From Clostridium bovifaecis (GTDB lineage: Bacteria > Bacillota > Clostridia > Clostridiales > Clostridiaceae), in the NCBI GenBank assembly GCA_009738435.1, contig CP046522.1, forward strand, positions 2,697,249 to 2,761,248: a stretch of DNA of 64,000 bases. Direction: 5' to 3'. Both the position numbers and the translations under genes were made by a program. The stretch's first letter is position 1; each line of letters starts with the position of its first letter. Shown here in pieces: positions 1 to 9,941 of the stretch. The notes under the pieces are model-generated. The model searched no databases and was not told the origin of the DNA. It saw only the letters and a program-made list of their open reading frames with translations.

Positions 1-415
1 TAAGTCCTCCTATACCCTTTTTAAATCTCTCAACAAAATCTTTGTCCTTAAAAAAATAATCATTTAAAGCTATAGTTTCTTTACTTTTAAATTCTTCTCT
101 TGATATTTTATCTAGTTCTGTCATAATATCTTCTATTGGTCTTTTCACAACTGGAAGATAATCTTCTATATTATAGTCCTTTTCCTTTCTAATCTCCTCA
201 ACTGATAATATATTCTCAGCTACTCCTTTAATCCAAATTACATCTCCTACTTCTATGTCGTTGTCTGCATCTGGTATAGAAGCTTTTAAGTCTCCTGTTT
301 TATCTCCTATAAATGCTATAAGCTTTTCTCCTTCTCTAGAAAGCTTTTTCATTATCATAAAACTGGTTTCTAAAACTGCATCTCTGTTTACATCCTTAGC
401 AAAAATAGTCTTCAT
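1..415 (-). CDS. yhaM: YhaM-type 3'-5' exoribonuclease, N-terminal part (cut by window edge)
   Basis: The reverse strand reads from an ATG at 415 (MKTIFAKDVNRD...) with an AGGAGG site 9 bases upstream, and stays open to the left edge, giving about 138 residues. The start resembles the N-terminal OB-fold of the YhaM/CMP-binding-factor family: a nucleic-acid-binding barrel containing GDKTGDL and VGDVIWIKG, followed by the linker that leads to a metal-dependent HD phosphohydrolase domain. That HD domain would lie outside the window, so catalytic residues cannot be checked. In this family the protein degrades RNA or single-stranded DNA from the 3' end in the cytoplasm. Recognition rests on the OB-fold pattern only. 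Confidence 0.7.
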   Translation of the reverse strand, partial: MKTIFAKDVNRDAVLETSFMIMKKLSREGEKLIAFIGDKTGDLKASIPDADNDIEVGDVIWIKGVAENILSVEEIRKEKDYNIEDYLPVVKRPIEDIMTELDKISREEFKSKETIALNDYFFKDKDFVERFKKGIGGL

Positions 416-601
416 ATATTTTAATCCTCCTATAGGAAATTATTATAAGTTCATTTAAACATGATGAATATCTACTTTTTTAAATGTGTATATGAACATT
501 TACCTCTTCGAATGTCCATATTTATTTTTTCACCAAATGCAGCTTTTATCCTTATAGTAAACTTCCAATAGGTGGTTTTAAGTTAATACCTAATCGATAA
601 C

Positions 602-1072
602 TTACTCTACTAACTCATTATCTTTAAATATTCCTTCAAGTTCTAGATCTCCACTAGGATTATAATACTTTCCTTTCCCATTAGCGTTGCCATTTTGAAG
701 TTCACCCTCATAATTTATTTTTCCATCTTCATAATATATAGTACCTTTTCCGTGATATAGTCCTTCTTTCCATTCTCCTTCATAATTTAACTTTCCATTC
801 TCATAGTAAGCTTTGCCTTGTCCATCTGGCTTTCCACCCTTAACTTCTCCACTATAGTAAAGCTTCCCATTTTCTAGATATATTTTTCCCTTTCCATTTG
901 GGTTATCATTTTTCATTTCACCTTCATAGTTTAATTTATTATCAGCATAATATGTTTTACCATAAGTTACTTCACTATTTTTATCTAAGATGCTGTTTCT
1001 ATTAGTAAAAATAATTATACTAATAACTAGTGCACTTAAAATACCTACTATAATTAAATTTTTCTTTCTCAT
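602..1072 (-). CDS. Membrane-anchored MORN-repeat protein
   Basis: A 156-residue protein starts at ATG 1072, chosen over an in-frame upstream ATG (1090) because a GGGGGAG site sits 6 bases before it. Residues 5-22 form one hydrophobic segment after a lysine-rich start, so it is probably tethered to the membrane and faces outward. The rest is about five tandem MORN-like repeats of about 23 residues built on NGKLNYEGEWKEG..HGKG. MORN repeats act as binding or spacer modules; no enzyme domain is visible. It stands alone, convergent with nothing, so its partner cannot be inferred. Confidence 0.75.
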   Translation of the reverse strand: MRKKNLIIVGILSALVISIIIFTNRNSILDKNSEVTYGKTYYADNKLNYEGEMKNDNPNGKGKIYLENGKLYYSGEVKGGKPDGQGKAYYENGKLNYEGEWKEGLYHGKGTIYYEDGKINYEGELQNGNANGKGKYYNPSGDLELEGIFKDNELVE

Positions 1073-1178
1073 ATTACTCCCCCTTTTCACCTTTAATTTT
1101 ATATATTATAACGTCTACCCATTTATTAATTCTGTATTAAATATATACTAATACAGTAAATATTTCAATGTACGTTAA

Positions 1179-1228
1179 ATGGGGTCAGGACACAATTTTT
1201 CTAATGAAAAATTGTGTCCTGACCCCAT
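1179..1228. repeat. RAYT-type palindrome, full copy 1
   Basis: A perfect inverted repeat with 23-base arms and a 4-base loop (TAAT). The arm core is GGGGTCAGGACACAATTTTT. It starts about 9 bases after the stop codon of the antiporter gene. No long U-run follows on either strand, so it is not a classical terminator, although it would fold strongly in RNA. It belongs to the family also found near 6.5, 11.4 and 12.7 kb. Confidence 0.9.
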
Positions 1229-1237
1229 CTTAGCATC

Positions 1238-2503
1238 TTAGTATGTTATTGATGGGCTAGCAACTTGTTTTTTATTATCTTCTTCTAAATCTAAAAATTT
1301 AGCTAAAGCCTTTGAAGTACTTGCTTGGAAAGTCAATGTAATGATTATAGCTGCAAAAGTTACAGAAGATATAATTTCCGCATTAGGAAGTTTCATAGAC
1401 ACCATCATTCCAGCAAGTGCTGCTGGTATTACGCCGGTTTCTCTAATCCACATAAGATATACTATTTCTTTAAAAGTCCAGTTTGCTTTTCTATCTAGTA
1501 TTACTGAAAGAAAAGCTGATATAGGTCTTGCAATAAACATAAGAACTAGTACTACTAAAAGAGCGCTTTTCCAATAATGAGCTAATATATTGAATTTTAT
1601 TTGAGTACCTAGAAGTACAAATATCATCATTCTCAGTATTACTGTAAGTACTTCTTTAAATCTTGTCTGTGTAACATAATATTCATCTGGAATCCAGCAA
1701 TTCAAAGCTTTTTTATTTCCACATATCATTCCAACTATAAATACAGCCATAAATCCGCTGAATTCAAAATGTTGAGCTATAAGATAAGCGCCTATAACAG
1801 CTACTATAGATATTTCAGCTGGGAACTCTCCTAAAACTCCAACTCTTTTGCCTGATACAAGTTTTGTAGATATATATCCAACTATAGTTCCTACTATTAT
1901 TCCACCAAAGGCATTTTTTAAAAGTTCCAATATGCTTGTCCCAATTGAAAATGAACCTCCACTTATGACTCCTAAGATTGAGAAAGTAATTATTGCTCCT
2001 GCAGCATCATTAAAAGCGGATTCAGATATTATAGTTTGCTTTAGCTTACTGCTAATATTCATATTTTTAAATAAAGGTACTAATACAGAAGGATCAGTTG
2101 AAGCTATAACTGCTCCTACTAAAAGGGCATAAGTCATATCTAACTTGAAAATTTTAGCTGCAAAAAAACCTGTAATACCCGTGGATATTATCACTCCTAA
2201 AGTTGCTAAGAGCAGTACTGAAACTTTTACCTTGTTAAATACTTTAAGTTCAATTTCTCTTCCCCCATCATAAAGAATGTATGCAGCCCCAAAGGTTAGT
2301 ATAAGCTGATTTCCTAGAGGATACTTGTCTATATTTACTATATTTAAAACATATGGACCTAAAATAACTCCAGCTAGAATAAATAAAACAACATCTGGCA
2401 GATGAACTCTTCTACTTATTTTACTAAAAACCATTCCAGCTAAAATTACTAAAGCTATTAATGTGAGTAATTTTTCTGCAGCTAGTGCAGTATTTGTTAC
2501 CAT
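1238..2503 (-). CDS. Cation:proton antiporter (CPA1-like Na+/H+ exchanger)
   Basis: A 421-residue polytopic membrane protein with about 12 hydrophobic segments. The family's signature features are present: a conserved helix with LPDVVLFILAGVILGP near the N terminus, an ASTDPSVLVPLF motif around residue 145, and SESAFNDAAGAI, whose Asp is the expected ion-binding residue. It exchanges cytoplasmic Na+ or K+ for H+ across the membrane and serves pH and salt homeostasis. ATG 2503 is preferred because GGAG lies 9 bases upstream; a longer reading from TTG 2536 lacks a ribosome site. No C-terminal TrkA/RCK regulatory domain is present. Monocistronic, with a palindromic repeat just past the stop. Confidence 0.88.
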   Translation of the reverse strand: MVTNTALAAEKLLTLIALVILAGMVFSKISRRVHLPDVVLFILAGVILGPYVLNIVNIDKYPLGNQLILTFGAAYILYDGGREIELKVFNKVKVSVLLLATLGVIISTGITGFFAAKIFKLDMTYALLVGAVIASTDPSVLVPLFKNMNISSKLKQTIISESAFNDAAGAIITFSILGVISGGSFSIGTSILELLKNAFGGIIVGTIVGYISTKLVSGKRVGVLGEFPAEISIVAVIGAYLIAQHFEFSGFMAVFIVGMICGNKKALNCWIPDEYYVTQTRFKEVLTVILRMMIFVLLGTQIKFNILAHYWKSALLVVLVLMFIARPISAFLSVILDRKANWTFKEIVYLMWIRETGVIPAALAGMMVSMKLPNAEIISSVTFAAIIITLTFQASTSKALAKFLDLEEDNKKQVASPSITY

Positions 2504-2808
2504 AAACTTCATCTCCATTATCTGTATTTTTTTCAAATCAACACGTGTTGGAAATAAATAATGTTAATCTTATCACCTGATTGATTCATTTTCAATACGA
2601 TATAACTTTCACGCAATAATCTGTAAATTTGTACTAAATTTCAAAAAATCTATTAGAAATTAGTAAACATCCACCTTTTATTTTATAATGGCAAAAATGC
2701 ATAAATATAAATTTTTCGACAAAATATAAAACCCCCTCCAATCTATCTTTATACGGCATTTTAAGTACAGTTAAACAAAGTAAATAATATCATATAAAAC
2801 TATTATAA

Positions 2809-2860
2809 ATAATCAATTAAAATGAATAATATTACTACATTATTCATTTTAATTGATTAT
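2809..2860. repeat. Perfect 22-bp inverted repeat, AT-rich
   Basis: Two exact 22-base arms (2809-2830 and 2839-2860) separated by 8 bases. Nearly all bases are A or T. No flanking gene ends here, so it is unlikely to be an ordinary terminator; it may be a miniature element or a cruciform-forming site in the degraded region 2.5-3.5 kb. Confidence 0.85.
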
Positions 2861-2925
2861 GAAACACAGTAAACAATATTGTATTAACCTTCTTGAAGAA
2901 CTTCTTTCTCTTTCCTTTTCTTTTT

Positions 2926-2956
2926 GGGGTCAGGACACAATTTTTCCAATTTTTCT
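2926..2956 (+). repeat. RAYT-type repeat, left arm only
   Basis: The sequence GGGGTCAGGACACAATTTTT is exact, but the expected complementary right arm is missing; CCAATTTTTC follows instead. A solo half-site of the palindrome family. Confidence 0.8.
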
Positions 2957-3019
2957 TTTAGCCTGCGCTTATACAAAAATAACGGATTTTTGTAAAATAT
3001 ATATCATATTATATAGATT

Positions 3020-3300
3020 TTATAATGCTGTTAAAAGCATTCTTGCTATAGCAATGATTGATTTTTTGTGACCGCGTCGCTTTTTGATAATCTTTAATTT
3101 AGCAACTTGTTCTGGTGCTATATAACCATACAAACGTCCTTACAATTATTACCTATAAGCCATTGTGACAGCTCTTTCTGAACCGATATGTTCTAAAACT
3201 ATAGGGATATACAGCATTGACCGATTGTCTAGCATTAAACGAGAATGTTTAAACAAAGATAAGGTTACATGATCAAAGTCATACCTATTTGTGCTTGAAA
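3020..3300 (-). pseudogene. Remnant of a mobile-element gene (3' part resembles IS110-family transposase tail)
   Basis: On the reverse strand one frame encodes long coding-like stretches interrupted by four stop codons. The downstream part reads PEQVAKLKIIKKRRGHKKSI and then IAIARMLLTA, which resembles the C-terminal tail of IS110-family transposases (KRRGHKKAIIAIARMLL...). The upstream part (around 3160-3290, containing MLYIPIVLEHIGSERAVTMAYR split by no stop) is not recognised and may be a different gene fused by decay. No intact start or ends were found. Together with the inverted repeat and half-palindrome just to the left, this marks the interval as old insertion debris. Confidence 0.45.
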
Positions 3301-3321
3301 AGACAGTCTACACGCATATTT

Positions 3322-3519
3322 ATGAAAAATAGTATAGCGTTTTTTATAAGCGTAGGATTTCAATGCTATTACATGTTTTTACAGAACTTTATTCCAGTTT
3401 ACTGGTTTGTCGCACTTCCTTGGGGAATAATTAACTTAGTTTTAATCTATAGATTATTTGTTTCATCTTCTCATAAGAAAAAATCAAGTGAAACGCCTGA
3501 TAATTTTAAAGACAATTAA
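3322..3519 (+). CDS. Doubtful small membrane ORF
   Basis: A 65-residue frame from ATG 3322 holds two hydrophobic stretches (FFISVGFQCYYMFLQNF and VYWFVALPWGIINLVLIYR) and a charged tail. No ribosome site precedes it and it lies in the degraded region, so it could be chance or the end of a broken membrane-protein gene. I do not recognise it. Confidence 0.2.
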   Translation: MKNSIAFFISVGFQCYYMFLQNFIPVYWFVALPWGIINLVLIYRLFVSSSHKKKSSETPDNFKDN

Positions 3520-3620
3520 ATCTTGCTACATTACAATATTCTTAAAAAGCGAGCTAAGGGAAGTTAAAATGACCTCCCTTAAAAAATCATATATTTTCAA
3601 AACTATTCTAAAACATAGCC

Positions 3621-6212
3621 TTATTTTTTAGACTTGGAAATCAATATAGTTGTATCTAGTAATAAAGTTGGAAGGGATATAAATTGAGGATAAGCTAAAA
3701 ATTTAGGCTCCCATATTGGTTCAAATTTTTCTTTATATCTTCTTAATCCCGAAAAGCTATACCAGTAGTTTCCAAACTTATACACTACTCTTGCTAACTT
3801 CTCTTGTCTATGAGCAAAAGGTGCCTCTCCTACATTTGAGAGGGGAGCCATCCCTAAATTGAAATATTTATAGCCTTGCTCCTGGCACCATAGAATTAGT
3901 TTAAGAAATAGCATATCCATGGTTCCATTTGGTGCCTCCTGAGTAAATCGCATTAAGTCTATTGACATAGTTTTATTATCATATTTAGGCATTAAGCTTG
4001 CGAAAGCAATTATGGTATCTGACTCATCCATCAATACGGCTATTCCACTTTTTTGCAAATACTCTTCATCAAACCGCCCAAGCGAAAATCCTTTTTCCTT
4101 TCTCCCACCAAGCCAGGCGTCAGAAATAGACTTTAGATCTTCTAAAAATTCTGCAGAAAAAGGCGGCTCCATAACTTGAAATTTAAAGTTCTCCTTTTCA
4201 AGTCTATTTCTGACAAGCCTTAGATCTTTTTTCTTTTTTCCATCTAAATTAAATGTAGTTAAATCAACTACAGCCTGTTCTCCAAGCTTAAAAAAATAGT
4301 ATCCGTTCTCATGGTACATTGTTAGGTATCTTTCAGACACCTGATAAAAAGCAGGATAAAGTGCATAGCAGTCTGCAAAACGTTGAAATTCTTGAATCGC
4401 ATCTTTAAATAAACCCTCTTCACCAATAGGATCTCCAAGCACTATCAATTTATCTCTTATATTGGCATATGCAATAAGCACTTTATCGTTCTGAGCCCAG
4501 TATAGGTTTTTATCTTTTAAAAATAGTAAATGAGTTAGATAAGTCCCTTCATTGGCTTTTAAAAAGTCGCTAAGCTTTTCTAATTGCTCCTTTGAAATCT
4601 TTTTATCAAAAGGTCTCTTAGTTCTTATAATAAACCATATCATTAAAAGCAACCACGCAGTTATAAAAGCGTATGATGCATTATTTATAAACTGTTCTTT
4701 TCTACTAAAAATTTTGATATCTGTACTTTGTTTATAAATTCTAAGAAATCCAATGCTTATGTGCCCAGCTAGTACTGCATAAGCTCCTATGCTAAAGGCT
4801 GTTACAAATACCATTAAAAATATAGTCCTTCTTTTAATTGGTGCGCTTTCTCTATAATAACGTTTCCTTGTAAACCATAAAAGGAAGGCAACAGTCAATA
4901 AAAATAGTGCTTCTTCATAGTCTAATCCTTTAGCAAATGTAAATATTGATCCTTCAATAAGAAGTGCCATAGTTAAAGAATATGCTCTTTTGATATGCTC
5001 CTTAATACCTTTTGACAAAACTAAAAGCATAAGACCAATTATAATAGACATTCTATGAGAGAATCTCATAAATGCAAAAGAAGTTATCTTAGCAACTATG
5101 CCTAACCTACTCGCGATTCCTGGTATTGCAGCTGATAATAGCAGTACTAATCCACATATGAATACAAGTATGGATAATGCCCACACTCCAAAATCACTAA
5201 TCTGGTTATAATTATTAATCCAAATTTTTTGCCAGTTTGAAAGAGACTTTTGTGGAAGCTTTTCTAGAATTGCCCCTTTCATTTGCATTAGAGATAGAAT
5301 TACTCCAATAAACCATGGCACAATATAATAAAATAATCTATACATAACTAATATAGCAAGAGACTCATGTGGATCTGCTCCCATTGATTGAAGTCCAAAA
5401 ATGCATACCATATCAAAGGAACCTATTCCTCCTGGTGCTAAGCTTATAATCCCTGCCGTAGATGCAGCTGTAAGAACTGCCAACGCTTCTGCATATCCTA
5501 TGTTACTAGTAAAATTTCTGCCTATAAACCATAGAAATGTACCTGCCATTCCCCATTCTATAATTGAAGCTAAGGCAAGTTTATATCTCAATATTTTTGG
5601 TTCCTCTAAATTTTCTTCCGATATAAATCTTTTTTTAAGCCATTTAGTCTTAAACATAAGAAAATATACGGGTAAATACAACGCAAATCCTATAATACCT
5701 AACCAAAGTGATCTATGAGTACTTAATATGGCTCTTATATTTATTAAATTAAATATTCCACCCCAAGCTAAAAAGGAAAGCCCTGTTATCACTGATGTAG
5801 TCAGCATTAAACTTATGTATATAGACTCATTAGTTGAAATTTTTTCCCTCTTATACAGAAGAGTCCTCAATCCTGCACCTGTAAGTCCAGCAAACCCTAA
5901 AAAGTTATTGAATGTATTAGATATCCATGAAATTTTCCAAACTTTTTTTAAAGATAACTTATAATTAAAATATCTTATAATAAAATAATCGTAAAATATC
6001 ATTCCACATACTGCCATGATGCCAGCTACAAATATGAAAAATGTCTTATACTTTGGCATAGTATGGAGTAAGTATACAGTCATACTTATGTTAAGGTTCT
6101 TTAATTCTTTGCCACCTTCAAGAAAGATTATTACAGTTGCAAAAATAGGTATTATAGTCTTTAATAAGTTTCTTTTATTTTCAATAACATACGACTTTAA
6201 TTTAAGAAATAT
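3621..6212 (-). CDS. mprF: Bifunctional lysylphosphatidylglycerol synthetase/flippase MprF (ATA start)
   Basis: The frame encodes 863 residues: an N-terminal block of about 14 membrane helices (flippase, residues ~15-540) and a cytosolic C-terminal aminoacyl-transfer domain (~545-850; FLKANEGTYLTHLLFLKDKN, VLGDPIG, FFKLGEQAVVDL, FNLGMAPLS). MprF transfers an amino acid, usually Lys, from charged tRNA to phosphatidylglycerol and flips it outward, reducing sensitivity to cationic peptides. The first in-frame ATG (6083) would delete the first helix. Family-like sequence (FLKLKSYVIENKRNLLKTII) extends upstream to an ATA at 6212 lying 7 bases after AAGGAAGAGGG, with a stop 8 codons further up and no ATG/GTG/TTG between. 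The ATA start is inferred. Standalone gene. Confidence 0.9.
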   Translation of the reverse strand: MFLKLKSYVIENKRNLLKTIIPIFATVIIFLEGGKELKNLNISMTVYLLHTMPKYKTFFIFVAGIMAVCGMIFYDYFIIRYFNYKLSLKKVWKISWISNTFNNFLGFAGLTGAGLRTLLYKREKISTNESIYISLMLTTSVITGLSFLAWGGIFNLINIRAILSTHRSLWLGIIGFALYLPVYFLMFKTKWLKKRFISEENLEEPKILRYKLALASIIEWGMAGTFLWFIGRNFTSNIGYAEALAVLTAASTAGIISLAPGGIGSFDMVCIFGLQSMGADPHESLAILVMYRLFYYIVPWFIGVILSLMQMKGAILEKLPQKSLSNWQKIWINNYNQISDFGVWALSILVFICGLVLLLSAAIPGIASRLGIVAKITSFAFMRFSHRMSIIIGLMLLVLSKGIKEHIKRAYSLTMALLIEGSIFTFAKGLDYEEALFLLTVAFLLWFTRKRYYRESAPIKRRTIFLMVFVTAFSIGAYAVLAGHISIGFLRIYKQSTDIKIFSRKEQFINNASYAFITAWLLLMIWFIIRTKRPFDKKISKEQLEKLSDFLKANEGTYLTHLLFLKDKNLYWAQNDKVLIAYANIRDKLIVLGDPIGEEGLFKDAIQEFQRFADCYALYPAFYQVSERYLTMYHENGYYFFKLGEQAVVDLTTFNLDGKKKKDLRLVRNRLEKENFKFQVMEPPFSAEFLEDLKSISDAWLGGRKEKGFSLGRFDEEYLQKSGIAVLMDESDTIIAFASLMPKYDNKTMSIDLMRFTQEAPNGTMDMLFLKLILWCQEQGYKYFNLGMAPLSNVGEAPFAHRQEKLARVVYKFGNYWYSFSGLRRYKEKFEPIWEPKFLAYPQFISLPTLLLDTTILISKSKK

Positions 6213-6515
6213 AGTAACACCCTCTTCCTTAACTAATTATATTTATTCCTTCTCTTAACTTCAATATAATTAGCCACTCACGTTAGCTTTTTTATAAAAC
6301 TCATGCTTTATTAATCTCCAAAATTCAGGAAACATGAAAATCGCAATAACACCTAAACTGAAATGCTAAAGTTTTAGTTATTTTACTCTTTCTAAAAGCC
6401 ACTAGTTTTCTCTAAATGTGTTTTTTATAACTCTACCATATAACTCTAACATAATCTTCTTTAAATATTTCTTACTCTGATAATGATATCCTACCTATAC
6501 TCCAGATATACCTAC
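6213..6515. other. Gene-free stretch upstream of mprF
   Basis: About 300 AT-rich bases between the divergent mprF and deacetylase genes. Apart from the mprF ribosome site (about 6219-6230) and the palindrome that begins at 6516, I see no open frame, riboswitch or clear promoter. Confidence 0.5.
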
Positions 6516-6570
6516 AAAAGGGGTCAGGACACAATTTTTCTGTTAGAAAAATTGTGTCCTGACCCCTTTT
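6516..6570. repeat. RAYT-type palindrome, full copy 2
   Basis: A perfect inverted repeat with 25-base arms (AAAAGGGGTCAGGACACAAT... and its complement) and a 5-base loop (TGTTA). It sits about 90 bases before the start of the deacetylase gene. Followed by a short partial duplication of its end (AAGACCCCTTTTTAATA at about 6571-6590). Confidence 0.9.
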
Positions 6571-6662
6571 TAAGACCCCTTTTTAATAATAAAATATGAG
6601 CCTATAGTGGCATACTATATTTGCGTTATAATTCTATATGTTATTTTAAAGGAGGATAATAA

Positions 6663-7460
6663 ATGTTTAATAAAATGTGCAGAGCATGGATTGTTTTAGG
6701 AATCGTAATCTTTAATTATTTTATAGCTTCTTTAATCATGAACTTGCCTTATTCTCGTCCTTCATTTTCAAGCTATAACACCAATTACCTTATTTCCACT
6801 AAACCATCAGTTACTAGTACACACCATACCTCTGCTGATAAAACTCAAAAGATTGTCTATTTAACCTTTGATGATGGTCCGATACCTAATATAACAGAAG
6901 ATCTTTTAAACACCTTAAAAGCATATAATGTTAAAGCAACCTTTTTTGTTGTTGGAAAAGAAATTATCGGTCGAGAAAAAATCCTAGACAAAATTTATAA
7001 AGAAGGGCATAGCTTAGGACTCCATACTTATTCTCATAACTCAAAGAAAATATACTCTAGTCAAGATGTCTTTGTTAATGAAATGGTTAAAACAAGAAAT
7101 CTGGTAAGAGAAGTTACAGGACATACGACAAATATAGTAAGATTTCCTGGTGGAAGCAGCGGACACTTAAATGTAAGTATGCTACAAAAGCTTCATAAAA
7201 ATAACTTTAAAGTTTTCGATTGGAATGTAAATCTTGAGGATGGCATTAATCCAAGTCTTCCAACCAGCAAACTAATTAACAATGCTAAAAAATATAATGA
7301 TAATTACTCTAGGCTTATAGTCCTCATGCATTGCAATTCAAATAATAAAAACACAATAAATGCCTTGCCCTATATAATAAAATACTACAAAAGTTTAGGT
7401 TATAAATTTGGTATTATAACAAACGATACTAAAGAATATTATTATAGAGTTAAAAAATAG
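6663..7460 (+). CDS. Polysaccharide deacetylase (NodB homology), membrane-anchored
   Basis: A 265-residue protein starting at ATG 6663 after AAAGGAGG. Residues 8-28 form a signal anchor, followed by a short linker and a NodB domain (~65-250). Motif 1 is YLTFDDGP (catalytic and metal Asp), motif 2 is LHTYSH (metal His pair), motif 3 RFPGGSSG, and the late motif VLMHCN contains the conserved His. The family removes acetyl groups from N-acetylglucosamine or related sugars in the wall; peptidoglycan is the likely substrate, which would fit lysozyme resistance. Motif 3 ends in GGS rather than the common RPPYG, typical of a PgdA-like subgroup in clostridia. Single gene. Confidence 0.85.
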   Translation: MFNKMCRAWIVLGIVIFNYFIASLIMNLPYSRPSFSSYNTNYLISTKPSVTSTHHTSADKTQKIVYLTFDDGPIPNITEDLLNTLKAYNVKATFFVVGKEIIGREKILDKIYKEGHSLGLHTYSHNSKKIYSSQDVFVNEMVKTRNLVREVTGHTTNIVRFPGGSSGHLNVSMLQKLHKNNFKVFDWNVNLEDGINPSLPTSKLINNAKKYNDNYSRLIVLMHCNSNNKNTINALPYIIKYYKSLGYKFGIITNDTKEYYYRVKK

Positions 7461-7514
7461 TACACATATCAGCTTTATGTACTACTTTTTAACTTTGCTA
7501 TAAAAACATCAACA

Positions 7515-8702
<1,188 letters not shown>

Positions 8703-8781
8703 TCATATAGATTATTATTCTATTATAAAACTATTTTTCCCTTATAAGCAACTTTTTAATATGGTTAAGTCTATAAAATTC

Positions 8782-8812
8782 AAAAGACCAGCATATTTAC
8801 TGGTCTTTATTT
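8782..8812 (-). terminator. Rho-independent terminator, 3' end of AI-2E permease gene
   Basis: Stem AAAGACCAG / CTGGTCTTT with an 8-base loop overlapping the stop codon of the permease gene; on the reverse strand it is followed by TTTTG. Confidence 0.6.
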
Positions 8813-9828
8813 TTCAACTACCCTTACATTTAGAAGGTCCAGTATAAACATAAAGAGTGGTATCCCTAATAGTAGCCCCCATATCCCCATGTAATGTTCC
8901 GACACAATAAGTATAACAAAGGTGAAAAATACAGGCAACTTTGTATTCACTGACATAAATTTAGGATTTAATACATAGCCTTCTAACGCATGAAGTACTG
9001 CAACCATTATTAATACATATATAACTTTCATTATTCCACCAAGTTTAAATGCAATAATGGACAATGGAATTAATGAAATGATAACTCCTGCTACTGGTAT
9101 TAACCCAAGTGAGAATATCATAATTCCAAGACCTAGCAGCTGATGAAATCCCATAATCTTCAGAGCAATTACAGAAAGAATAGCATTTATACAAGCAATA
9201 AGAATTTGCGCTTGCATTACCTTTCCAAAAGAATTTAAAAAGTTCTTTCCAAAGTACCTAAAATAATCATAACTTCCACCTATTTTGCTATTTTTAAATT
9301 TGCTCATGAATTCTTTAATTTCATCTTTTTCTAAGATGAATATAAAGCTTAGAATTAGCGATATAAATATGTTAAAGCTTAGCTTTCCTGCATCTGTTGC
9401 TAACTCCAGTAGATAATCGCTCCCAGCTTTTAAGTTTTCTCCTATATCTATATCCTTTAAGAGTGAAAATAAATATCCTAAAACTTTGTTATCTTCGTAG
9501 TTATAATAAAAGTCGAAATCTGCAATCTGATTTACAATAGCTGTGATTTGATTTATCATTACAGGTATATATTGTATATAAGAAAAGCTATAGCAATAAA
9601 TAAGGCTGCGTATAATCCTATTGTAACGAATACTCGCTTTATAGGAATTACCTTTCTTATAGCTCTTAGGATAAAGCTTTCCATACTATATATTAAATAA
9701 GTAAAAAGGAAAGTCAAAAGTTCTAAATTTATTATTGATCTAGTCAAATAAAAAAACAATAATATAACTAGAAGTGCTAGTATCTTTTTGGTAGTTTCTC
9801 TTTGAAATAAATCCTTTAATAGCATCAT
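8807..9828 (-). pseudogene. AI-2E family permease (PerM/YtvI-like), split by a frameshift
   Basis: Two abutting frames together give a normal AI-2E-family permease of about 340 residues. The first (9828 to 9559, 89 residues) carries the first two to three helices and stops at TAA 9561-9559; the second (9559 to 8807, 250 residues) begins at an ATG that overlaps that stop as TAATG and carries the remaining helices with the family's HALEGYVLNPKFM and LLGIPLFMF motifs. No ribosome site precedes the internal ATG. A single missing base near 9560 would restore one frame. The family exports small metabolites or ions; substrate unknown here. Translational reinitiation at TAATG is possible, so loss of function is not certain. 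Confidence 0.75.
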
Positions 9829-9941
9829 TATACTCTCTCCAGCTTCCTGTATATTAGTAAGAATTTAAGACTATAATAATACAAGTGTCCTCTTATTTCA
9901 ACATAATTAAATCATATTTTATTAAATAGTTTATTTGCGTC

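Noticed and set aside
1179..1228. Palindrome as an ordinary rho-independent terminator
   Set aside because: No U-run on either strand and the same sequence occurs between unrelated genes and upstream of starts.
2853..3071. Forward ORF across the half palindrome
   Set aside because: It runs through the repeat, has no ribosome site and opposes the decayed transposase-like frame.
9557..9562. TAATG at the permease break as genuine translational coupling of two subunits
   Set aside because: Both parts are needed to form one normal-length AI-2E protein and no ribosome site precedes the second ATG; kept only as a possibility.
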